A DNA stretch of 64,000 nucleotides from Jacaranda mimosifolia (Eukaryota > Streptophyta > Magnoliopsida > Lamiales > Bignoniaceae), in assembly GCA_018894105.1 (NCBI GenBank), contig CM032129.1, positions 28,661,468 through 28,725,467 of the forward strand. Reading direction: 5' to 3'. Below, piece by piece: positions 1 through 11,168 of the stretch. Both the position numbers and the translations under genes were made by a program. The notes beneath the pieces were generated by a model that was given only the letters and a program-made list of their open reading frames with translations, did no database searches and had not been told where the DNA came from. Every line of letters starts with the position of its first letter. Within the stretch, counting starts at the first letter, position 1.

Positions 1-1362
1 TTCTTTTAGTACCAAAAAAATTATTTGATAAAAGTATATTGATAAAAATATTTATTTTTAGGTGAAAAAATTGATTTAGATTACTTTTTTTTCTATATTG
101 AAAATATTTGTTTTGATAAAATTATAATTTATCTATTCTAAACAAATACATTTAAAATATTAAAAAATTTAGAAGATAAATAAATAATTTAATTATTTTA
201 TGTTATAAAAATTTTAGTATACACATTAAGTATGTTAAAATTGCTAGCTTATAATCGTCAAGGCAGATGCACGCGATTTTTGTATATTCAAACCTTAACT
301 GCTAAGATCGAATAGCGTAAATCTTAAACTCAATCTACTAAAGTTAAATAGCTAATTGATCCAATGACATCATAATATAGATTGCGGATTTGTAAATTTT
401 GTAAAAAATACAATTATAACCTTATTAAATCATCATTTCTAAAAGATAATTATAAAATGTTGATAAAATTTGTATCCAAATTATCCTTTTTATGTTGAAT
501 TCTCCAATTTATCCTTCAAACTATATTATCAATTTTTGTTGTTGAAATAATTAAAAGGACAAATTATGTAAATGAACAAAAATAACTTCTATTTTAGATA
601 CAAAATGGTCTTTGTTTTTATAATAATATAGATAAAATCTTTATTAATCAACAGATACAATATACTACTAGTACTACCACAAGAATAGCCGAATAAGATT
701 CAATCCCTTATCCCTTAGTTTGCAATTTAAGTTGAAATTTCAATTTTGCTCATCAACATACCCTACAATATATATAAGTTTAATTAATTAATTAATTTTC
801 TTTTAATATAACATTTTTTGCTGTTTAAATCATAATCATCTGTTTTTTTATATGTAATGTATATTAGTTCATATAATAAAAAAAGTATGCAATTGGACCA
901 TTTGAGTTTAGAAAAATATATCTTTTTTTTTTCTCTTTGTATTATAACTATTCATGTTTTTATATGTCATATATTAATATCTATATTATTTATAAAACAT
1001 AGGGTTTTTAATAACTATTTTGATATATTATTTACTTCTTTTTTCTCAATTGTTTAACTTTATCAAAAAGAAAAAATTATTTATCCCAAAAATTAAAAAA
1101 TACATTAACATTTACATTATTTAAAAAATTATATTTATTTATCTTAGACTTAAAAAATTTAATAAAAAATGTGAAATAAAACTTAAACTAGTAGTGATTG
1201 AATAATAAAATTTTGTATATAAAAAAAAAGTTTTGATTTTTTCGGTTTTTCGGTTCGGTTTCGGTTAACCAAATAAAAAAATCGAAAAAATCAAAAACCA
1301 AATTTTTTTTAAATGAAAAACTGAAAAGTTTGGTTCGGTTTCGGTTTTTTTTTAACACCCCT
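1..1362 (-). mobile_element. hAT-like non-autonomous element, copy 1 (cut by window edge)
   Basis: This block is the reverse complement of most of the element at 6270-8042. Shared landmarks in opposite order include the CGGTTCGGTTTCGGTT-rich terminus, the AATTAATTAATTAA tract, the GGATAAGGGATTGAATC segment and the GCTAGCTTATAA segment near 241. The terminus at about 1362 reads, on the minus strand, TAGGGGTGTTAAAAA, matching TAGGGTTGCTTAAAAA at 6270. The other end lies outside the window. No transposase is visible, so it is non-autonomous. The hAT assignment comes from the terminus style and the flanking duplication of the second copy. Confidence 0.6.
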
Positions 1363-1627
1363 ACTGTTAAGTTTGAAATTCCGCTGCTTCTGATAAGTTG
1401 AATTTGAGACTTTGTGGCATGTATTTAGTATATGTACTGTATGTTACAGGATTGTTTAAGATTTGAATGTATTGTCTTATGACATGTTTGTTTAAGTTGG
1501 AATCATCTGCTATTTCTGATAAGCTTGAAATGTTTGATTATGGGCTATTGATTGAATTATAGGTTCAATTTAAAATTGAACTAAGTGGCGCTTCAACTTA
1601 GGTGCTATCCTAAGTGGGGGCGTTACA
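1363..1627 (-). mobile_element. LTR fragment, chromovirus-like start
   Basis: Read on the minus strand from 1627, the sequence starts TGTAACGCCCCCACTTAGG. This resembles the LTR start of many plant Ty3/gypsy (Tekay/Del-type) elements. It is cut at 1362 by the hAT-like element, suggesting that element inserted into an older LTR. No internal retrotransposon coding region is present. Confidence 0.4.
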
Positions 1628-4600
1628 GCATAAGTGATATTTACATATACTTTATATATAAGTGTGTGAATTATGAAATATTGTAGTTAATACATAAACA
1701 TATGCTTGTCCATAAATGTGTTTATATATTTATTTTGGGTGCACAAGAAATATTTAACTATGAATACAAATATATTAATTAATGTGTACTATACAATATT
1801 ATATTAATAAAGGTTAAAATCAATTATAAGCTATATCAAACATATTGAAATACGTAATTTTTGCACAGAAATATAAAAATTGTTATATGATATTAATTAT
1901 ATGATAATAAATATTTACTACATATATAGAGATATGTAGAAACATTTAATAAAATGTATTATATTTAAATAAATATTTTAAAATATTTTTTTGTGGCGAT
2001 AATTGGTTAGGCAATATAATCTAGAGCGATCCATGAGAAAAAAAACTGATTGGAAAATGAAAGCATACATGAGCAGAGATCACAAAGAAAAAGACTCATC
2101 ATCTGTAGTTGAATGTGGTGGAAAGAAAGCCTACGTATCAACTTAGCAACCCACATAAAAAGAAGAATGAGTAAATAAAATGAATAAAATTCACGTCTAT
2201 AATAATTTACAATTGGTAAAATCATATTGAATTAAATCAAGTTGAAAATTTAATATTCGATTATATTATATCCAATATCAAACAAATTATTTGTTCGACT
2301 TGGTGTACATCGACTTTTTCTTTTCAATTTGATTTGGTTGGAAATTAAATTTATCAAAAATCTAAAGAAAAAATACGGAAAAAAATAAAAGAGAAAAATA
2401 CACTCTTCAATTTTCAAATTGAGGGCAAATTTGAGGCGAGGGTTCATTTAACCTAAACCATTTAGGAGAAGGAAAGAGAAGTGATGTTCATAATAAAATT
2501 AATGTTAAAAATTATATATTAACATATACAAATAAATAATTTTATAGTTTGATATGATGCAATTTATCAGTATAAGAAATCAAAATCAAATCGAATACCA
2601 AAATTTTAGAAAAAGAACTACTACTAGATCTCCGATTTTGGCACAATTCTATTGATTTACCGAATAATGCTCATTCTTACAAATTAACATCCCTGCTTAA
2701 ATCAATCACTAAATGTTAGTTCAATTATAAAGTTTAGAGTATTGATTTCTACATTTCATATTTTACCTCCTGCATTCCATGCCCCATATTCTTCAATTGC
2801 AAATGACTCAAATACCCCAATATATTAATCCTCTATATATGACAATCATTCACAAATAAAATTATCGTTTTCTCACTCCAGTACTCTTATACTATATTTC
2901 TTAACCTAATACTTTCTTCAATTTCTCCATGGAATTTTCTAGAATAACTTTTTATGGATTAATCCTCATTTCTCTAGTTAAAATTCGTAAAAGATACATT
3001 TTTTTTAAAAAAAAAAAGTATACTTAAAGAGTATGGGGTTCAATTTATAAATAATGAAAAACAATGCTTTCTCATAAGCTATTAAAGCATTTATCCAATT
3101 TGTAGCTTACAATATAAAGAACAAAAAATTGTATTTTACGTAAAAAAAAGTCAAAAAGGATGTAATACTAAAATAACACAAATTTGCATGATAGTGAAGT
3201 AGGAATATTTGATTTTTATTGAGCAATTTTAACTACTCTTTTATTGTTCACATGATCAAGACAACTATAATCACTCTTTTTAAACTTTTATTATTACTAT
3301 TTTTAAATAGTAAAGCAATGTCTTGTCCTCAAAAAGCATTCAATATTTAAGAATTTTAAATGTATAGGGCAAATATTGGAATTAGTTTGGCATAATACAC
3401 AACCGCAAACATTGACAAATGCAATCACCTATTGTAAATGATTCTGCAGTAACAAGTAAACTATAAAAAACACAATCAATTACTTTGTAAATAATCCATC
3501 AAATAAAGGACCAATATTATAAACTTCGCAAAAACCAAAATAAATGTAATCACTATTAAAAAGGTAAAAATAAACATAGTTGCTATTAAAATTATATTAA
3601 TCAAGGTCAATGATAATTGAACAAAGTGTGAAGACATCTACTACATTGTGAGCTTGAACAATTTTGAGTTGTATTAATTCTCTATTATTTTGGTATTCCA
3701 TGTTTTGTGAGTTTTTCACGATTTACAAAGAAAAAGAGTTGAAAGATAAAAGAATTAAAAATGTATTATAAAAATATTGAAGTGAGAATAAAGATTCTTT
3801 TGCTTATAAAAAATAAAAAATATTACCTAAAACGAATTAGGGCAATTAAGTCATTCTTGATTACACAATATGGAGTGTTGGAGGTAAAATATAGAGTGCA
3901 GACATCAGCTCTCGTTCGTATAAATGAATTTAATTTAAATGAGACCACTTCAATGACTGTTTTACTCACTACTTCAATATTAATTACTCATTTATTCAAT
4001 TTTTCGTTCTCGTATCCTATAAATTATTATTACTCACCACAAATAAATCAAGCAATCTTGATTTAATACTTTCCTTATTTCTTTCACTCACCAAATATAT
4101 TTTCTCAAATTCATTCTATTTATAAGTTCATGTATTCTCCTTTAATATTTTGATCATATGTACAAGCATACTCCGGAATGGGGCATTAAATGTGACCTAA
4201 TCTAAAATTGAATGAGGGGTTATCAGAAATCTGGGACAGCATTTAAGGGCAAAAGGCCTAAGATTTAGGGCTCTTTTTTTGGGGGAAAGGGCAATGGTTT
4301 CTTGTTCCAAGAAAGAGAAGAAGAGGGATAAGGGAACTATGGCTTGAGATTGTCCTTTCAATTTCATAATTTAATTTGTGGTGGAGTTTATTCATAAAAA
4401 AATAAATAATAAATAAATAAAATAGTGGTAGAGTTTATGATGACCCATTCCTTCTTCCACTTGGTATAAGACACAAAATGGGGAAACACAAATTGGTACA
4501 TGGTAGTGTTATCAAGATTTCAATTCAAATTGAAGACATGTGCAATTGAAAGGGTCTACTCTTTTGCAACCAATATTATTAAAACTTTCAGCAAGTTAAT

Positions 4601-6240
4601 TGGAATCTATTAGAATTTTATTGTTATGATTGATTGATAAGACACAAATATTATAACAGGTCGAAGCAAATAAATTTCTCTTCATAAATCGAAAAAGAAT
4701 GAATTGAGAATAATTTTTAAGCCTATCAAAAGTGAAATTTGTACTTGTAAAAATAATTTGAGTAATTCGAGTGAAAAACAAAATACCTGAAATTATTTTT
4801 TTATCTTTAACATTTTTCTTCTCCTAATTTAATACAAGGCTAATAAAATCAAGATGATGTATAATATACAGCCATTCAGGCCAGAAAAGAATAATCAATG
4901 ATAATATAACAATTTTTTGGACTCACTATGATATAAAAATAATTTTACATTTTACTGTACAAAAATATTCTTTCCCATACCCAATTTTTTTTAATCATCT
5001 AATTTCCAACACCAAGACATTAATTGCTATAAAACTAATTTTGTAGCTATAATTATAAACTATAGGTACAAATTTTCGTAGCAAATATGATTTATTTATT
5101 TTTTAAATAAAAAACTACACAAATTATTAATTATAATTTATAGCTTTATTCATTGAAAGCACAATAAATTTTAGTAAAATTAATATATAAAAAAATAACT
5201 ATTAACTACGAATTTACTATAGCGAGAGTAAACTGTAAGAGTATCTATTAATTTTAAATTTGATTATAATTAAAATTATAAATTTCTAACATTAATTACA
5301 AATTCAGGTTGTGAGCTAATTTTTGTATAGTGTTATTCATATTGAATATTAGAATTTCACTTTTATATTTGACAAAACTATAAGTGTCTGTTTGGTTTTG
5401 TTTTCAAAGCCTCTTTTTATTTTTTTTCTAAAAATAAAAATAAAAAACTATCAATTTCTTTTTGATTTTTACAAATATTTTTATTTTCAGCACATTTTTT
5501 CAAATACATTATTACACTATTTCTTCATTTTTATTTTTTATTTTCTCCTACTCACATTTGCACAATTTTTAATACAAAAATACTATATTTTTTAAAAACA
5601 ACTCATTTTTAATCCTACATAATAATTATATTTTAAATAAAATCTTCAAAACAACATTTTATTTTGAAAAACATAATTATAAGAACAACTAAAAACTCAC
5701 ATCACTACTATTACTTTAAGGTAATGAAACGAAAGAAAATTGAAGACAAGATTTATGATGGCTGTCAATTAAGGGACTGACCCAAGATCTGATGTTTTCT
5801 AGGACAGGCCATTAATTTAGGGCCATTTTTTTTGATGTAATGCTGACGATGGTTTCAGCAGTTATGTATTGGTACTGACACTTTTAAGATCAGCGTCAAT
5901 TAATGGGGAATCATTACATTAAAAAATGGTCCTAAAAAAAAATAATAATAAAAATAATGGGCTCTCAATTATAAGACCCATGGCATTGAGAAGATGGCTC
6001 TCCACTACCACTTTTCTACTAAGTGATAGGGGTAAGCTAATCCTTTCTTATCTTTATATCTTATCACCTTCTTTCTTCTTTTTCATACAACGGATTTAAT
6101 ATGGAGTCATGTTTTTTTTTTTTTAATCCTTTTCTTAGGGGTTGTTTTGTGGGGTAAGAATGGTAAAATAATCCTCAATTTTGGAATTCTCAAAAGAAAT
6201 TCATTTTTATGGGGATGAAAAGATTCCCAAAATTAATTCA
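1628..6240. other. AT-rich intergenic DNA, no gene seen
   Basis: The open frames here are short, low-complexity and AT-rich, without recognisable domains or splice-linked partners. Apart from the inverted repeat at 5819-5933 and a vaguely MITE-like stretch near 5386-5700, I see no structured feature. Confidence 0.6.
5819..5933. repeat. Short inverted repeat (hairpin-forming)
   Basis: AGGGCCATTTTTTTTGATG at the left is nearly the reverse complement of CATTAAAAAATGGTCCT at the right. A second, weaker inner pairing involves GCTGACGAT and ATCAGCGTC. The total is about 115 bp. It could be a small MITE or simply a palindrome; no clear target-site duplication was found. Confidence 0.45.
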
Positions 6241-8480
6241 GAGATAGGGACGGGGAACATACTCCCTATTAGGGTTGCTTAAAAAAAAAATTGATCAAAC
6301 AGATCAAAAATATAAAAAAAAATCGAATCGAACTAGGTTCAGTTCGATTTTCGGTTGTGTATTTAAAAAAAAATCGAATTTTGGTTTGATTTGATTTTTT
6401 TACTCGAATAACCAAAATCGAATTGAAAACCAAAAAAAAGGGTCCGCTTCAATTTTTTAGTTCGGTTAAAGCGAATTGAAATTGATTTTTTTCATTTTTT
6501 ATATATATAATTTTATTATTCAAATGCTACTAGTTTTAGTTTAATTTCACATTTTTTAAGTCTAAGATAAATAAATATAATTTTTCAAATAATGTAAATA
6601 TTAATGTATTTTTAAGTTTTTGGGATAAATAAATAAAATTAAAAGGTGAAATAATTAAGAAAAAAAGAATTAAAATTGGAGAAGAGAAAATAAAACTATA
6701 TTGTCTTTATTTTATAAAATATAATTGATTTTATCATCTTATTACTAAATATATCAAAACAGTTATTAAAAGCCTTACATTCTATAAATTGTATAGATAT
6801 TAATATATGGCATATAAAAACATGAATGGTTATGATACAAAGAGAAAAAAAAAAAATCTGAACTCAAATGGTATAATTGCATAATTTTTTTATTATACGA
6901 ACTAGTACACATTACATATAAAAAATAGATAATTATGATTTAAAAAGCAAAAAATGTTATATAAAAAAAAATTAATTTTTTTAATTAATTAATTAAACTT
7001 CTATATATATTATAAGGTATGTTGATGAGTAAAATTAAAATTTCAATTTAAATTGCAAGTTAAGGGATAAGAGATTGAATCCTATTCGACTATTCCTGTG
7101 GTTATACTAGTAATATATTGTATCTGTTAGCCAATAAATATTTTATCTATATTATTATAAAAACAAAGATCGTTTTGTGTTTAAAATAGAAGTTATTTTT
7201 ATTCATTTACATAATTTGTCATTTTAATTATTCTAACAACAAAAATTGACAATATAATTTGAAGGATAAATTGGAGAATTCAACATAAAAAAGATAGTTT
7301 GAAATGGATACAAAATTTTATCAATATTCCAAAATTATCCTTTAGAAAAATGATTTAATAAGGTTCTAATTGTATTTTTCACAAAATTTACAAATTCATA
7401 ATCTACAATATAATATCATTAGATTAATTAGCTATTTAACTTTAATAAATTGAGTTTAAGATTTAATTCACTACTCGACCTTGACAGTTAAGGTTTGAAT
7501 ATGCAAAAATTACATGCATCTTCCTTCATGGTTATAAGCTAGCAATTTTAGCACACTAATGTGAGTACTAAATTTTTTATAACATAAAATAATTAAATTA
7601 TTTATTTATCTTCTTAAATTTATAATATTTTAAATGTATTTGTTTAGAATAGATAAATTATAATTTTATCAAAATAAATATTTTCAATATACAAAAAAAA
7701 GTAATCTAATTCAATATTTTCACCTAAAAATAAATAATTTTTTTTATCAATATACTTTTATCAAATAATTTTTTTGGTATTAAAAGAATAAGTAACCCAA
7801 TTCAAATTTTTTATTAAACAAACTTACTTTTATCAAACAAACTTTTATCACACTTTTTTAGTACAAAAAACAAGGTTTTTTTTTTTTTTTTTTTGAGTTC
7901 AACTTTGATTTCGGTTTTAACCGGTTTTTTTCATTTTTTCAATTTCGGTTTTAATCGAAATCGAACCAAACCAGTTCGGTTCAATTTTTGGTTATGATTT
8001 TCGAAAAATTAAAAATTTCAGTTAACTGATCGAACCGACCCCGTCCCTATCAAATAACTATAACACCCTTAATTATATTTATATATATGTAATATTTTTT
8101 TTTATTATTTTAGTAATTTTATTCAAATTATAAGAATTAATGAATCATAAATAATAAAAATATATAATATAAATCTAATTTTTATTCTTGAATCTTAATT
8201 TTCAATCCTAATTTCTTACTACAAATTTAGAATAACTTGATAATGTATGCAATTTCGGGGATACTGTGAATACCCACGACGATTTAGGAAATGGGACATG
8301 GGGCAAAATTTTTCTACGACGAGGATCAGGGATGAGGATAGGGGACAAGGTAAAATACGGGGATTCAAAAAACGGGACAGGGAGCAAAATTTCCCGAGGA
8401 GAATTGAAGATGGGGACAAGGTGGGATTCGGGGATGGGAACGGGGGGTAGCTCCTCGCCCCGTTTGCACGCGGGTGCCAT
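6241..8480. mobile_element. Degenerate GC-rich repeat split by a hAT-like insertion
   Basis: GGGACGGGGAACATACTCCCTAT at the left and the GGGGATGGGAACGGGG-rich stretch around 8260-8480 at the right look like two parts of one older repeat interrupted by the 6270-8042 element. GGGAACGGGGA-type motifs recur in the repeats at 32575-32590 and 25440-25460. The outer boundaries cannot be set. Open frames in the GC-rich part (8208-8551, both strands) are by-products of the G-rich repeats. Confidence 0.35.
6270..8042 (+). mobile_element. hAT-like non-autonomous element, copy 2
   Basis: A 1.77-kb AT-rich element whose ends read TAGGGTTGCTTAAAA and, from the other end, CGGGGTCGGTTCGATC; the terminal inverted repeat is imperfect. 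It is flanked by CTCCCTAT (6262-6269) and GTCCCTAT (8043-8050), a 7-of-8 match that fits the 8-bp duplication made by hAT transposases. It carries long CGGTTCGGTT-type subterminal repeats and no coding sequence. It is homologous, in inverse orientation, to 1-1362. Confidence 0.6.
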
Positions 8481-9281
8481 TCCTTTTGGGGTGGCGTGGG
8501 GGTTGGAGTTGGATTTTGGATAACTTTTAGGCCTAGGCTTAAGCCCATCAATTATTTATGGGCAAATCATATTGATTGCTTGTTTTGAATTGATGAGGCC
8601 TTGTGAAAAAGTATCTTTCTTAATGATTCAATTAACATGAACTTTGTTAGGTAATAAGTTGTGTAGAGTTTGTTTCATTTGAAGAATAATGGTGCATCAC
8701 CTACTATTTATCATTCTCATTCAAGAGCCAAATCAAACACATCTATTATTTTTGTACTGAATTTTCGGCCAAACATGGTATCTTTGTTGTAAGAAATCAA
8801 ATATTATGCTCGAATAGTTAAGTGTCTGAAAATAAAAACAACCTCACCTCCTCTGTCGTAAATGGTGTTAGTGAGATAAGACTAAATGGGGCTTATCTTT
8901 GACATTTATATATTAACTACATTAATTGAAACACTCAATCGTAGTTAAGTATTTTTTAAAATCCCTCCAAAAGCATGAGCAAAATCAAGTAGAAATCAAA
9001 TCAAGTTGGGCTGAATTCCAACTGGGCCAAGATTGGGCTTCAATGCTCACTTGGAAGCCCAACAGAACTCGTATAAGCTATTAGCAGTTCATTAAAAGGA
9101 AATTATCTGACCTCAGGGGAAGAAAAGAAAAGAAATAAAAAGAGCTCTTAAGTTGAAAGTACAACTCAATATGAAGAATATGACTTGCAAAAATATCAAA
9201 CTCATGTTACCATAAAATCATAAGATGCAAGATTAATTCTGGATGAAGAAGCCTGCGTCTTCAAAGATAGGCCTCTCTCTC
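8481..9281. other. Intergenic; 3' side of the X8 gene
   Basis: I see no coding region. The part nearest 9281 should include the 3'UTR of the minus-strand X8 gene. Confidence 0.45.
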
Positions 9282-10397
9282 TCAAGGGAGATACTCAAAC
9301 TTGCACGAGGCGTGACCTGCCGTCCGTCACATACCAAACGTTAATGTATTTTTTGATAAAAAGAAAACAAAGAATGACAGCCATCAAATTGATTCACACT
9401 TAATATTTTATCGATTATTAGGTTCAAATAAATTGTTTTGGTGAATGGTTCCAAATAGGGTTGCAAACAAGGCCAACCAGCTTGTAAACCTCAAGAGCCG
9501 AACTCAAGTTAGCTCGACTCAAGTTCGAGTTGAGCTTAATTGAGCTTCAAGGCTCGTGTATTAGATTTTATTTTATTAATAAATATATATTATATTACTG
9601 TTATTTTATGTCGGGTTCAAGCTCAAGCTCAAGCTCGAGTTTGAGCTCTCAAGTAGAGTCGAGAGAAGTTTGAGTTTTCATCGAGTCCAATTCAAGCTCA
9701 AAATATTAAGCTCGTCGAGATTGAATCGAACTTGAGCTAATGCATATATTTCAAGAGCTCGAATTCAAAAATTCTCTCAAACTCGATTTGACTTGGCCTG
9801 GCTGCAACCCTAGTTCCAAGAATGTGTAATTGTCATTTCAATTGGTCTTACTTGGATTGAGACCGGTTAAAACTGCAGCAGCAGTGAAATAGCAACTGCC
9901 TCCGTTGTGCTTCATATTCTGATAGTAGCTGTTGAATGCATAAGAAGCATGGTCTTTTGTTGTGTTCGGAGAGAAGCACATCTGGTTCTCTTGAATTGCG
10001 CTGCAGTCTGCACCGTTGCTGCATGCCCATTTCATAGCATTCACCAGCTCATCTTCTGAAGCTTGATCATCTGCTATGCAGTAGTCCTCAAACTGTGCAT
10101 CTAACACGGACAGTAGCAATATGGTTATAGTTTTTGGACTTTGAAAACGTGGATTTCCATTTCTCAATCATGGGATGAATCTAAAACTTCTGACCAAATA
10201 AGAATTAGTTCGCCCCAATAGACTAAATCTTGATAAATTTTCGGAACAAACAACATATGTTAATCAAACAGCCAGAGTAATCTGCTCAAAACAGATCCCA
10301 GATAAGGAATTATAGTTTGCACTGTAATAAGAATATTACCTGAAACTTGCCATATTGCCAAAATGAAGATCAGGACAAGTGGAATCTTGGCAGGCAT
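9282..10397 (-). CDS. X8-domain secreted protein (callose-binding/PDCB-like)
   Basis: Three exons: 10397-10340, 10100-9852 and 9316-9282, giving 113 residues. Residues 1-19 form a hydrophobic signal peptide (MPAKIPLVLIFILAIWQVS), and the rest is one X8 domain. The six conserved cysteines are at 27, 46, 52, 61, 89 and 107, with the family motifs WAC, DCSAIQ, CFSPNT and HASYAFNSYYQ. In the family, X8 domains bind beta-1,3-glucan (callose) in the wall, often at plasmodesmata. There is no clear C-terminal GPI-anchor signal, so the product is probably secreted or loosely wall-bound. Both introns are GT-AG; the junctions split codons 20 (G|AT, Asp) and 103 (A|GT, Ser). Reading straight through exon 2 gives a false end (…SKTN, stop at 9838) that lacks the sixth cysteine. 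Exon 3 (…SHASCKFEYLP) restores it. Intron 2 is mostly a MITE. Confidence 0.82.
9455..9812. mobile_element. hAT-like MITE inside intron 2 of the X8 gene
   Basis: A 358-bp element with terminal repeats ATAGGGTTGCAAACAAGGCC and, from the other end, TAGGGTTGCAGCCAGGCC. It is flanked by GTTCCAA at 9448-9454 and 9813-9819. The interior is full of AGCTCGAG/TTGAGCTC-type motifs like those in the MITEs at 40705 and 54112. It makes up about two thirds of the 535-bp intron. Confidence 0.72.
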
Positions 10398-11168
10398 TGA
10401 TCTGCACTTGAAGCTTTTACTAGACTTGAAGCAGATCTTTAGATCCTAGGAGGATGACTTTAAGATGTGATCTACTTTGAAATCCCAATCTCGATGCAGA
10501 TTTTCTGCAAGTCACCAGATTATTTAATAGAAAGAAAGATGTAAAATAACGCAAGTAATATGATTTCCCCTTATGTTTGACCCTGGTTATTAATAGGGTT
10601 CACACATACCGCAATCCGCGGTGCCTAACAAGTTTTACTAGATTATGGCTAAAAGCAACTAATGAAAGGGAAATCAATTCTAACAACACGTCCACCGACA
10701 TTGTGGAGTCCTTTCCTCTTCCACCTGCCAGAGTTCTATTGCGCCATAATCACCCAGGGACAGACATGTAAAACATTAAGAATCGGAGCCAGGATTACCT
10801 TGCCTCGCGATGGAAACTTAAAAGAGTACCAAAATGGAGAAATTTTTTACCGTCTGTCCTTTTTTGTTAAAAAAAATAATTCTTCAAAAATATCACCCGG
10901 ATAATCAGCTCCTGGGTCATTAAGCATTTTTACTATGAAAAAGAATTCAACCCACTAGCTGCACCTGGATTTCACAATACAGCCATTTTTTATCATGTAC
11001 AAGGGTGACAGACAATATATACCATCATTGCTATTAACAGAAGCACTACCAACCAATACCACTTACAATTGATAAACAAAAGGTTTAACAGCAGTGATTC
11101 AAACTGTGAAGTAAAAGTCTCATTCCAAGTCATATAATTAAAGATCTAATTTACAGACTAACACACTC
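10398..11168. other. Spacer between OBERON and the X8 gene
   Basis: Both neighbours are on the minus strand, so this stretch holds the OBERON 3'UTR (right side) and the X8 promoter and 5'UTR (left side). I see no separate gene. A convincing TATA box for the X8 gene was not identified. Confidence 0.5.

Noticed and set aside
8208..8551. Overlapping open frames on both strands in a GC-rich stretch
   Set aside because: The frames come from G-rich repeated words (GGGACAGGG, GGGGATGGG) of a degenerate transposon, with no domain and no codon-use signal.
9838..10167. X8 protein read as a single frame from 10167 to 9838
   Set aside because: The first 22 codons are intron 1 and the last four plus stop are intron 2. 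The three-exon model gives a signal peptide and all six cysteines.
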